Below are positions 1-10,200 of a DNA stretch of 64,000 nucleotides, in pieces; position 1 is the stretch's first letter; each line of letters starts with the position of its first letter. The notes beneath the pieces were generated by a model. It worked only from the letters and a program-made list of their open reading frames with translations, searched no databases and was not told the DNA's origin. The position numbers were made by a program, and so were the translations under genes. The stretch comes from Rhabditoides inermis (Eukaryota; Nematoda; Chromadorea; Rhabditida; Rhabditidae), in the NCBI GenBank assembly GCA_963966185.1, contig CAWZYM010000176.1:1-64000 (forward strand), read 5' to 3'.

Positions 1-178
1 CAGTCAAACTATTGGACTGTTCTAACTAGTTAGTCAGTGAGACAGTTAGAAAGCAGTTGGCAGTAGCACTAATCTGCACTATAGAATAAAGAAATTGTAG
101 ATGAATACAGCCTATTTGTTGGCTATTGAAATTGCCTACTGAGTGAGGAATATTCTAATATGAATATACCTATTTTAG

Positions 179-777
179 ATGTTCCAAAAGCTACCGTGGA
201 AAGGAAGCATGAATTATGACCAGGTTCTCGAGGAAAAGTACAATCTACTGCAAGGAAAATGTTGGTAATCTCGTACAATTGACATGCATTGTATTTTTGA
301 TTACAGACAGGAAATCACTGCTGAAAAATGGTCTCCCTGTCGCGATGCTTGACATCATAAAGTGAGTTATCTTACAAAATGAGAAGTAATTTGATTCAGG
401 CATATCTATTACATGAACCCGAAGGCATTTCTTGACTACAGTGCAATGATGCATATCATGATGGGAGCGGAGTGCGATCTCATTGTGAGTCTTTCTCTTC
501 GGTTCTCATAACACGTTTCTAGCTTGATCTCGACTGGATCAACTCTGCGAAGTTACATGACAGGGAGCAATACGAAGTGAGACAGGTTTTTACTAAACAT
601 AAACCTATTTTGGCTATTAAAGTCCTTCGCGACGCGTGCTACTTCGAGGGACAAGAAGGCGATTCTCGCCAGTTTCAAGCCTCTCAGCCGCATCTAACTA
701 CTGAAGGCACTTACTTAATCTTACAACTTGTATTACTCTTACTGTGCGTAAAATGTTTCACTCTTTTAACGGAATAA
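179..777 (+). CDS. PPK1: 3' fragment of a CK1-like kinase tail gene
   Basis: This is the last part of a gene that begins left of the window. Exons start at 179 after TATTTTAG. They encode the C-terminal lobe of a worm CK1-like kinase (MFQKLPWKGSMNYDQVLEE, then KSLLKNGLPVAMLDIIK, HIYYMNPKAFLDYS, LDLDWINSAKLHDREQYE). Introns are at about 260-305, 351-383 and 483-521. The first of these uses a GTTGGT donor, which keeps the frame open. The same exons recur at the ends of PPK2 and PPK3, so this is the end of a third tandem copy. The tail after QYE differs between copies and its true stop is uncertain. The kinase catalytic motifs lie outside the window. Confidence 0.75.
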
Positions 778-1277
778 TATAACAAAGCTGTTTTTAGAGT
801 TATGAGTAAACACAAACTGTGATTGTAAAAAGGTGAATAAAGAGTCTTGTGTACGCATTTTGTTTTTTTTACGGTTGTAGCGATCGGTCTGAAGTTTGCC
901 GCCACTTTTGATTGTACCCACGATCACTTCGCGTTACAACTACGCCGGGTTTACACTCCGCTACGCTACGTGCAAATCCATATTTAAACAAGTGCCGCGC
1001 AACAGGACGGAACGAGCTTTATTCTGTGCGGAAAAAAAACGGGAAGGCGATATAACGACACAAGGGGGGTTCGTCTGCTTCCTTCAGCCTCTCCCTGGGT
1101 AACCACTGCACCGCAAACTGAGCACCCACCGACTCCAGTACACCCCTAATCTTGCGCGCGAGCTCATCAAACGGCTCCACCATGCTTTCCTTGCGGAGAA
1201 TGGCCACTGCTGAAGTGTTATCGGTGCGGATAGAACGTGCTCGCCTCGCAGGCGCTGAGCAAAAGTGGACACACCGA

Positions 1278-1817
1278 TAGGGACCACAATGAGAATTTCA
1301 GATGTTTGGATATTGTATAGCAATTGATTTATTAAAGTAGTTTGTTTTAAGCTGATTTCAAAAAATATATATTGTTCATAGGGTTCATCGTTCACATTGC
1401 GCTCTAATTCCGCGCGGCGCGCGCGCACCTGAGCGCGCGCTCACACAGGGAAAGTGCGACAGAGGGCGGCGAGATCAAAGAAATGATGAGTTAAATTATG
1501 AATATATCCGTTTCTAATAGTACCACTATGCTTCGGTGATTGTAATCAATCAATACTTGATGAAACACGTCTCTTATGACATCATTTTTCATTACTCATT
1601 TTGGGCAATGGCGGCTAGATCAAAGAAATATGACGTCATCATATCACTTTTTATCGATTTTCACTACTTTACGGGGCACGTTTTCCATAAATCGAATACC
1701 GTTGAAATCAGCGCGGAAGGGCGAATCGTTCTACGCTAGTTACAACGAGTAACGCGTCCAGTCAGAAAATGTTACATGATTTCGACACAAACTTTACACC
1801 TCACGTTGCGGTCCCTA
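1278..1817. mobile_element. hAT-type MITE inserted in the retroelement RNase H region
   Basis: A 540-bp insertion begins TAGGGACCACAATG at 1278. It ends with the inverted counterpart CGGTCCCTA at 1817. It is flanked by a perfect 8-bp direct repeat, CACACCGA, at 1270-1277 and 1818-1825. An 8-bp target duplication with TAGGG-type termini is characteristic of hAT transposons. It has no transposase, so it is non-autonomous. It splits the RNase H remnant: the left part reads RTDNTSAVAILRKES and the right part reads SSTHRELAGILFGV, both on the minus strand. Confidence 0.8.
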
Positions 1818-2062
1818 CACACCGAAAAGAATACCCGCTAGCTCCCTATGCGTACTCGACTGCCCCAGCTCGCAGTGCGAAAGATTACGAGAGGAAGTGA
1901 GTTTTCCCATGCTGTTTCGCAAATAGCGCCTATGTCCGAGGCGTGCGTAGACAGAGTCGCGGTGGTGATCACAGCTGTTTCCGTAAACAAGCGCTTGCAT
2001 CCCCCAGACAGTTTCCTGGACCACCATCTGCCTTCAGCCTTCATCTCCTCCGAAACTTTAAC

Positions 2063-3219
2063 CTATCTTTCCCTACCATCTCTGTCCGCCGGACGAGGAG
2101 AGTCCTTGGTAGACGACGTGGCAGCAGCCGCTGCTCTCATCAGGGAACGGGAGTCGCGGGCAGCCTCTGGAACAACGAGATGTACAGACATAAAAGTCCC
2201 GATCATCGACTGTAGAGAGGACAGTGAGATCAACTCCCGGCTCTCAAGAGAGCTCGCCATGCTGATGGCATTAGACAATCTGTTGTCTGACGGCGCAACC
2301 GACCCGGCGCGGAGGTCAATGTGAAAGCCCAGCCAATCGATAAGCTGAGTCGGTTGCCAGACGCACTTCTCCTCAGCTGCAGCGACGCCGGCGGACCTCA
2401 GATCGGCGCGAATGATATCTACTGCCCAGGCAACCTCCGCTATCGAATCGCCCAGAATCAGCCCGTCGTCGAAATAAAGGAACACCTTGATACCGAGCGA
2501 GCGCCAGCGCTTGACCAAATACGGAACATTTTCGTGAATAAGTAGGGTCCTGAGGAGATGCCGAAGGGGAGCGCGTTCCACGTGAAAAAGTCCCTTCGCC
2601 ACTCAAAGCCCAGCAGGTCCTTCGTGTCGTCCGCCATACGCACGTGATGATAGCCAGAACGAAAATCGAAAGACGATGCATAACCGCCCAGCGGGAGAGA
2701 GTCCCATGCCGTACCGAGGTCCTCGTACTTGAATTGGGATTTAGCTAGAGATAGATTGGGCTAAGAGAGGTCGTGATTAAGGCGCCGTTTGCCGGATGAG
2801 TTGGTATCCACCGCAAGAGGACTAACAAGCACGGGCGAGGAGCATCGCTTTACGATACCGGAGGACAGCAACGCATCGATCTGATTACCTACAAATTCTG
2901 CCTGCGAGAGCGCTGAAACACGATTAGGAGCGACGATTCCATGAGGCGGCGGTTTGACCAGATTAAGGGAATACCCCTCCGAGATGACCTTGATCGCCCA
3001 CGGCTCCGCTCCAATAGACAACCAAAAATCCACACAAAGAGAAAGACGCTGGAATAGACAAAGCTCACCAGTGGCGGGGGGACGGGAAGGAGGCGGTGCA
3101 GCTCCGAGCAGTGTGGCCGTACCGGGAGCAACGAAAGCACTGCTGTCCGCTGTGCGACGAGCTGCGAGGCGGGCTGCGGCTACGACGAGCGGATCGGGGA
3201 GGGGAGTAGGGCCGCGCAC
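2063..3219 (-). pseudogene. Reverse transcriptase of the PAT/DIRS-like element (frameshifted)
   Basis: The minus-strand reading passes through three frames. Near 2890-2760 it reads SGIVKRCSSPVLVSPLAVD, an RT fingers motif with a basic RRLNHDLS end. Near 2640-2550 it reads MADDTKDLLGFEWRRDFFTW then LPFGISSGPYLFTK, the palm. Near 2490-2300 it reads VFLYFDDGLILGDS, the metal-binding box, then WLGFHIDL. The order and spacing match a retroelement RT. At least two frameshifts separate the blocks, so it is a dead copy. Confidence 0.75.
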
Positions 3220-3678
3220 GCGAAGAGAAGGAGCTGGCCGCGCTCATCCTCTCTTGACGAAAGGGCTGCTGGCGAGTCGCGGACGGACCAGCAAGCGCAG
3301 CCAGGGCGACGGCCATGTGGACACCGGGTGCGCCATCTCCTTGCTGAGTAATCTTGCTCAGTGCGGCCATTTGTCCGCCATCTGCATCACCGACGGGTCC
3401 TTATCAGCAGCGGCGAGCAGTGCATTGCGCTCTTCCAGCTTGCGGATAGTCTCGTCAAGCTTGATCTGGGCCTCCTCGTCCGCCACGCTCCTCCTGACGA
3501 CATCGAGGGTGGAGAGCACCTCAAAGTTGAATGGGCTCTGCATGGTGTAGGATTTAAAGGAGAGCTGCGGCGGAGGAGTCCGAGACGGTGGCGGGGCAGG
3601 AACTGCAGCTGCACGCACCAACTCGCGGAACTCAGCCAGCGACAGATTAGAAAAATCCATGTTACTCTGTTCGGACAT
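3065..3678 (-). pseudogene. Gag-like ORF of the PAT/DIRS-like element
   Basis: Two overlapping minus-strand frames. The first starts at 3678 (MSEQSNMDFSNLSLAEFREL), followed by a proline-rich stretch and a short coiled-coil-like segment rich in Glu, Leu and Arg. It shifts frame near 3360 into a serine/arginine-rich region ending with a zinc knuckle, CFRCSRYGHTARSC (CX2CX4HX4C). That layout fits a retroelement nucleocapsid protein that binds element RNA. The frameshift near 3360 means it is probably not expressed as one protein. Confidence 0.65.
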
Positions 3679-4037
3679 CTGTAAGGAGAAAAAATAGTAA
3701 AAGCGCTCTCCCGCTCTGCGAACAGGCCGGGAGAGCACAGAACCGCGACAAAAAAGGCACCACGATTCGACGAAACGCAAGCAGACTCTAACACTTCGGG
3801 ACGAACAGTTCGAATTGTAGTATGAAGTAAATAAAATACAAAGAAAAACTGTAGTATCCTGGAAGAAAGAAAAAAAAAACACACTTAACTAACAACCGCA
3901 CAGAAAAACAAAAGCACGTAGAATGAGGAACAGTTGCATAAATAGACTCAACGTTGAAAAGGGCTGCCACGCAGTTTGCGACACAGCGCGCCTTTTTGCG
4001 CGGCACGTTCAAATCTCAAATTACAACTACGCAGCAT

Positions 4038-4205
4038 TAGGGACCACAATGAGATTTCCAGATGTTCGGATATGGTATACTTAGCAATTAGTTTATTTAT
4101 GTAGTTCATTTGAAGTTGATTTCAAAAATATATATTGTTCACATTGTTCATCGTTCACAATGCGCTCTAATTCTGTGCGGCGCGCACCCGAGCGCGCGCT
4201 CACAT
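4038..4205. mobile_element. Second, truncated copy of the hAT-type MITE
   Basis: TAGGGACCACAATGAG at 4038 opens a stretch that tracks the first 170 bp of the 1278-1817 element, including the same TTCAGATGTTTGG-like, ATATATATTGTTC and GCGCGCGCTCACA segments. It stops abruptly at 4204-4206, where a different terminal sequence begins. No right terminus was found. Confidence 0.7.
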
Positions 4206-4240
4206 ACAGTGGCGGCCAAAAAGGTATCACCTTTTGGTTT
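4204..4240. mobile_element. Tc1-like terminal sequence
   Basis: TA followed by CAGTGGCGGCCAAAAAGG from 4206 is the typical outer end of a Tc1-family transposon inserted at a TA dinucleotide. It interrupts the second hAT-type copy. No transposase and no matching opposite terminus was seen between here and the conserved block at 4497, so this is a solo or truncated end. Confidence 0.5.
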
Positions 4241-4496
4241 TTGCTCTTTAAAACTATTCAAATATAAGATAGAGCTCTCATTATTCGCACACCGTTTCGC
4301 ATACACGCTCCGGGCGTATGGATTTGGGTACGGCACCCGGTGCGAGTATGCGGTACTCGATGTGTACTTTTGCGGACTGAGCACAAACCAGACAGCTATC
4401 TCTTTCGCCTGCTCTTTCGCTTTTACGTACTCTATCGCCAATCAAAATTAAGGCCCCGCCTCTGGCGTTTAAAACTACTTCTTATCAAAGGAGCGT

Positions 4497-5060
4497 CCAG
4501 CGAAAAGGAGAGTGAAAGGAGGGATCAAAACGTGCTATAGTCCATCGAATGCACCGGGTCTCAGTACCCGGACTCCTGCCGCTACACAAAAAAATCTCTG
4601 CCATGTGCCGGCAAAGGACCGAAATAAGTTTTCTGTCGTGTTTATTTTGAAACAATTGATCGTGATTTTTCGAAAAGTGTGTAGATTGATGTTGTTAGTT
4701 GTTTGCTGTTCATTCATCGTCTCATCTCGTCTTTCTCTCCTCCTCCGTCGTCATTTCTCGGTCATGACTCGTCCCGTGTGGAGGTGTGTTCATTTCCCGC
4801 CCTCTCTCTCCCTCTCCCGGTCTATCCTGTGTCTCTCGCTCATCGGTGTGTGTCTTCCTTCCAGGCTTCTGCTCCTTCTCCTCATGTGTCGATCGATTCT
4901 CGGCGACGGACTGACTTCCAAAACCGCAGCCATCAAAAGCCTGTCAACCGCCAGTGAGTGCTCAAAACTGTTACGTTATAATTGATGAAACTCTGTTTGA
5001 TAGTGGTAGAATTCCCAATGCCGATGCCCAGTTCGGGAGCCTGGTTTCACAAGTTTGTCA
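4497..5060 (+). promoter_or_regulatory. Conserved block upstream of PPK2, possible first exon
   Basis: This stretch recurs upstream of PPK3 (14335-14960) at the same relative place. The best-kept part, 4741-4960, has an open frame from an ATG at 4764 (MTRPVWRCVHFPPSLS...) containing a strongly hydrophobic run. It is followed by GTGAGTGC after CCGCCA at 4953, a donor-like sequence also kept in the other copy. It could be a 5' exon carrying a signal sequence spliced about 2.3 kb to the first recognised PPK2 exon, or only conserved promoter DNA. The pyrimidine-rich composition makes the coding reading uncertain. Confidence 0.35.
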
Positions 5061-7290
5061 GTGGCCGGGGGTTTCTTGGCTATGATTAACGGTTCTACTC
5101 TGTCGCACTCACTGAGAGTAAGTAATGTCAATAGTCAATAAAATCCAAGACTCTGTCGTGTTTTCGGCTGAGAACAATTGGTACGGCCATCTTTGTTACT
5201 ATCTATGAGTATTGCGATTATATCTCCGCTTCACTACGACAGAATCCCGTTTTCTTGTCTGTTGCACACCATGGAACACGATTAGGGACGAGGCTTCATG
5301 CTGACGGATGACCAATGGGGGCCCACACAGTACACTTTACAAGGGCGAGACATTGCAACAGATTGAAAGACTTTACTATGGGGGGCAGCTACTAGATAAG
5401 CAACAAGACACAAGATAAAGAGACTTGAACGTTGATCGACTAGATGGGAGATGAAGGCTGGGGTACACGTCGAGGGTGTCGCGGCTTCAATGGTGCCTGC
5501 GATTCTTCTGTAGTGGGCGAGGACCTCGCTCCAATCTGAAGAGTCTACTATACTCGCTCATTTTTCCACCAAGACAGTGTTGATAGTGCCGAAATTGCAG
5601 GTAACTCCTCTCACCAGTCTAATCGCGCGATTGTTCTAGTACCATGTTCAGTTCAAAGAGTTGCTTACACCAGTGGTATGCGTTCGTTGGGTCAATGCGC
5701 CATGCTTGCTCAAGGAATTGTGTTAGAAATGGAACACGCCCTAGTCGTAGCGCTTTCCCTATGTAATTCGCCGCCACCGCCACCACAAAATATGTAGTTT
5801 TCGTCTTGAACGCAATTTGATAGTCAATGCAACTATTCCGCGAATTGACTGATATGCAATCATCATGGGCTCTGCCAAAGTATTTTCTCTGTGACGTCAA
5901 GAAGAGAGATGACTGCTAGCAAGCGTTTACATCGACAGCTTCTCTCCCTCTAGGCTTCATTTTCGTCGTTTCTTTTTGACCCCTCTTCGGGGTGTATGAC
6001 CGCGTCGCTCGGCACGACATGACACCATGTTGTGCCATTCAAGAAAACATAACTAAATGTAATACTTACCAACATGAATGAAAAAGAAACATGAGTTAGT
6101 TCTTAAATACTTTAGAAAGCATCTATTTATCCGCGTGTTAGCGTACCCAGTGCGGGAAGGTAACCGTTTTCGAACGACTATGGGATAATATCGGTCGATT
6201 ATCGATTGATTCTAGTCGGTTTGCCCGCTTGTGTGGTTGTGTAGCGGAATGGTAACGGAAAAATGCCGGTACTCGATCTGGTACCATTATGGAAGTGATG
6301 CACACACCGGTGTCAGGTTTCTGGTGCATAAAGATCACGTGCATTGCAATCCATTTCCGACCGAATGTGTTTTCTCGACATACTAATGATTGACTACGCA
6401 CTATATGCTTTTCCTCGCTTTTGGTGCATGATATGCAGATCTGCTCGATCTAATTGTTGAGACATGAAAGATAGAGAAACCACGTTCTTGGAAACAAAAA
6501 AAAGATAAGTAATTGGGGGTGGTTCCGATGCACAACTCGAATCCATTTCGGACAGAAGTGTTGTAGCATATAGTAGCCTTCCCTTGGCGGTAGGCAAGTT
6601 GTGAATCGTCATTATTTTATTATCGATATCAAGTACCAGTTGTCTATTGACACCTATAGGAACTTAGTTGGCACATTCCTCAGATCATAGTATGATGTTT
6701 AACAGTTTTTTTTCTATGAGAAGACACAGTTCGCTGAAAAAACTTCATGAAAACCGCTCAAACTTCGTAAATAGGTGGTTCTTGACCCCCACTACAACTC
6801 TCAAAGAGCACATTTGTGATTTTGTTTCTCCTATTACAGAAATTTTCAACTATATATAGCAATCCTGGGAATGAGGCGCATTTGCATAATTCTCTCATCG
6901 GTCTGCGTCATTTCTTCGGCCAGAGATAGTTCGCCTACCGCGAAAACGGGGGACCCACTATATTTGATTAGAGAGGAACGCGAACGGGGATTTATTGGCG
7001 GAATGGGGCAAGGGGAACAAAAGCCAGGGAGGTCGAACCCACGAGATTACAACTTCGTTTTTTTCTTTGCCACTCGGACATTATAGTTGCACTCTGATCT
7101 TTGAAGAAGCGAACACAAAAGATTATGCACAGTTATGTGTTGACAACTACCATAAAGAGGTAAAATTCTATCACTTGTGGGTATGTGCTTTCCACTGAGG
7201 TTTTTTTTTCAAATAAATAACTCTTGATAACAAGTGTCTGTTTTTTGGGGAAATGTCTCAAGGCTCAACAACATGTGTTGTTGTTTTTAG
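5061..7290. other. Intergenic / 5' region of PPK2, no gene recognised
   Basis: No protein family is recognisable here. Part of 6120-6240 resembles 15040-15150 upstream of PPK3 (GGGAAGGTAACCGTTTTCGA against a related copy), so it belongs to the tandem unit. A short frame at 6871 begins MRRICIILSSVCVISSARDS, which looks like a signal peptide and could be the first PPK2 exon. I see no confident donor to join it to the exon at 7291. The minus-strand frame at 5619-5900 matches nothing I know. Confidence 0.4.
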
Positions 7291-10200
7291 AATGTCGTGC
7301 TTCCTACAACGTTCTTCCGGTGTCTGACCTCCAGAAGAGTACGGAGTGGCAGGATAGACTGATGGCAGCGGCGGCAGACTCCATCGCATCACACAATGTC
7401 GAGACGCCATCCGAACAGACGCTGAGAGGAGTGATACAGGTAGAAAGCAAACCGCAATTGTTCATTCATATGATTCATTCAATATAGTACTTGTTCAATA
7501 AGAATAACAAAACGTCATTCGATGTATTGATTCGTGAAATGGAAGAAAAGGCGCCGGTATGAACACAAAAACGGCAACGTCACAATACAAATTTACAGAG
7601 CTCGTCAGTACCATCTGCCTTATTTGGTGTACTGTCGTGTGTTAGTGCGGTCGGGGTGCTTTGCTTTTTAATATACGTCACAAAAAAGAAGTCAGCTGTG
7701 CAGGTTGAATTATTTTTATGAATAAAACGTCGTTATTTCATAGAAAACAAAGACGGTCATGTATCCTTCAAGTAAGACTACGATTGTTATTCCATTGCTT
7801 CAGAAAGACCGATCATTGGAAATATTCATTCTGAAGGTTAAACACTTAACAAATGCAATTATGCTTTAAACACTTTATCTTCAGATATCAATTTGTTTGT
7901 TATCGATGCTCATTCTCGCTTGTATCATTTTATCTATTTTGTGTGTCAGTGCCTTCTTTCACACTCATAACAAAATATCCAACGACTTCTCCAAAAACAT
8001 CAACATCCAACTGAAATGTATTCTTTTCTATTTAAATTATGAATACTAATCTATTTAGACGTTTATAATGAACTGTTCGAATTCGTGTGTGCTATTCGAA
8101 GTTCTGTAGAGAATCCTAAAGCGAACAAAATCGCTGCTCTTAAAACAGTTTTCCGCTCACAGGTATTTCTTAAAATATTGTTTAAACATTCATGATACGT
8201 TCAAGGTTAATGAAATTAATGAGAAAGTACTAAGTAATGGTCATCCAGAAGAAATTGCGGTAAGTAACTTAATTTGTTGAGTATTAGATTTTAAAAACAC
8301 GGTTTATTTTTAGAACAATCTTATGGCTCATTTTTTTAAAGTGGACTTGAACATAATATTTCCGAATTTGAATTATTCAAAAGTTGTTTCTGAAGTTGAC
8401 AACCTCTCAATATCTTTTTTAGGAAAACATTATAGCGTTGAGTTTGGAATCGAGTCTTACTACTAAGGCTGTGGAATCCATCAACAGGACATATGATTTC
8501 TTCCATTTATTCAAACAATTTTTCCAAAATGATGAAGTTTGCCACTCAAGAATGAATTACATATGTTGAAGTTCTTACAGAAAAGTGTCTACAATATTCA
8601 CAACGTTTTGAACAATAACGCTACCATATACACTAAGAAAATACAACATATCAAGTTCGAACGACCGACCAATATGTTTTCGTCTCCGGTAAACATAAAT
8701 CAGATTTCTTTTTTTCATATTTCTCGTTTTAAGATCTACAACGAATTATATACTGTTGACAAAGAAAAGAAAGAAATAGGCGAAAAATCCGTAGAGGTGA
8801 ATACATCTCAAGATATAATCGTTTCTTGTTGTTTTCAGTACATAATAACACATGACGATGTCGGTAAAATTATACAAGGATTTGCAATATTCATTTCTTT
8901 AAGCTGTTTATTGGTGATAATATTCTACTTGGTTCCCAGTAAGATCAAATATTCAAACAGTTCATACATTCGCTATTCAGTTAATCCAAAGTTAATAATG
9001 ATCGGATCTACCGTATTCTTTCTGCTTATGATCATACCTTCTGTTTGCATGTTGTAAGTTATGAAACTTGGAACATTTTTCAAACAATTCAGGACTGTTA
9101 CTAACTTTGCCAATGTACGCCAAATGAACTGCAACTACTTTATGCAAAACAAAAATGATGTCTGGAAAATTGCTGGAAACATGAACGAAACATTTCTGCA
9201 TCGCAGCGCATTGTTGGTTTCAGACACGTTTACAATATCTAAATAGACAAAACTTTTCAGAAATGTTCAGCATTGTTGTAACGAAAATGGGCATGTTTTC
9301 TTTGAGAAATACATTGATCGTTCTTTGCAAGGTATGTTTCTTCTTGGATTGATGCATCAGCCTTACTTGAGGAATTCGTGACGAACTTTCTTTAACGCGT
9401 GAATCTCTTCGAACAATGTCAGCTCGATATGTCTCCAAAATTCTCGACAGGGTTTCGGTATGGTGTTTTTTTGTTCACAAAATCGTTAATATGTTTGTAC
9501 TTTAGGAACTCAAGAACAAATACATGCAGTTCAATCAGAATGTCAATTCTACTTTACGAAAATGCGACGGGTTGGCTGATCTATCCATAGAATGTTTTGA
9601 AAATGACCACGATGGTGAAGTTATGCGCTATTTGGGAGGCTCTAATTTGGCTATCAAAAACTTCCTGGTCTGCTATTTTTTGTGCATATGTTTGTAAACA
9701 TACAACAAGTAGTTTCAGATCGATTGGAACTGTGCGAAAAGCAGGCCAGGATGCTATAATCTGACGGTTTTCGATGACCTCATCAATCATTTGAACTACA
9801 CAATCAAAGAACCTGGAGTGTATGAACTTTTCACAAAAATTGAAAACAGTACAGAAGATATCAAGGTAAAAACGAGTACTCATATGGTTACGATTCGAAT
9901 GTGTTCCAGACTAGTCTTATGAGTGCTCTGCCAAAAATTGTCAGATGAGTCTCATTTATTCGAACATTGTAACTCGAGCCTGCAACCAAATCAAGCCATT
10001 CTACTTGGCTATCAGTACAATGTGTAAGCATTACGCTTTGAAGAAACAAATTGATGAGACAACATTTAGACATAGACACTGCATGTCTCTGGTTGTTTGG
10101 TATTGTGTTCTTCCTTATTAGTCGACTTCGAACAATTGACCCAATCAGAATCAAATTCCTTCAAGGATTTAAAGTTTCTGATATATTCACATTGTTTTGT

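Larger units (their letters stand above)
934..4032 (-). mobile_element. Decayed PAT/DIRS-like retroelement
   Basis: A minus-strand element holds a gag-like region (about 3678-3065), a reverse transcriptase (about 3219-2063) and RNase H remnants (about 2060-1815 and 1260-1019). It is bracketed by the 12-bp direct repeat TTACAACTACGC at 934-945 and 4021-4032. The equivalent site after PPK2, near 13988, has a similar sequence and no element. The RT has a YFDDGLILG active-site box and a WLGFHIDL box, which resemble DIRS/PAT polymerases rather than LINEs. No tyrosine recombinase is visible, so the family call rests on RT style. Several frameshifts and an insertion at 1278-1817 break it. Confidence 0.7.

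Noticed and set aside
5619..5900. 93-residue minus-strand frame as a gene
   Set aside because: No recognisable family, no supporting splice sites and no copy in the equivalent region upstream of PPK3.
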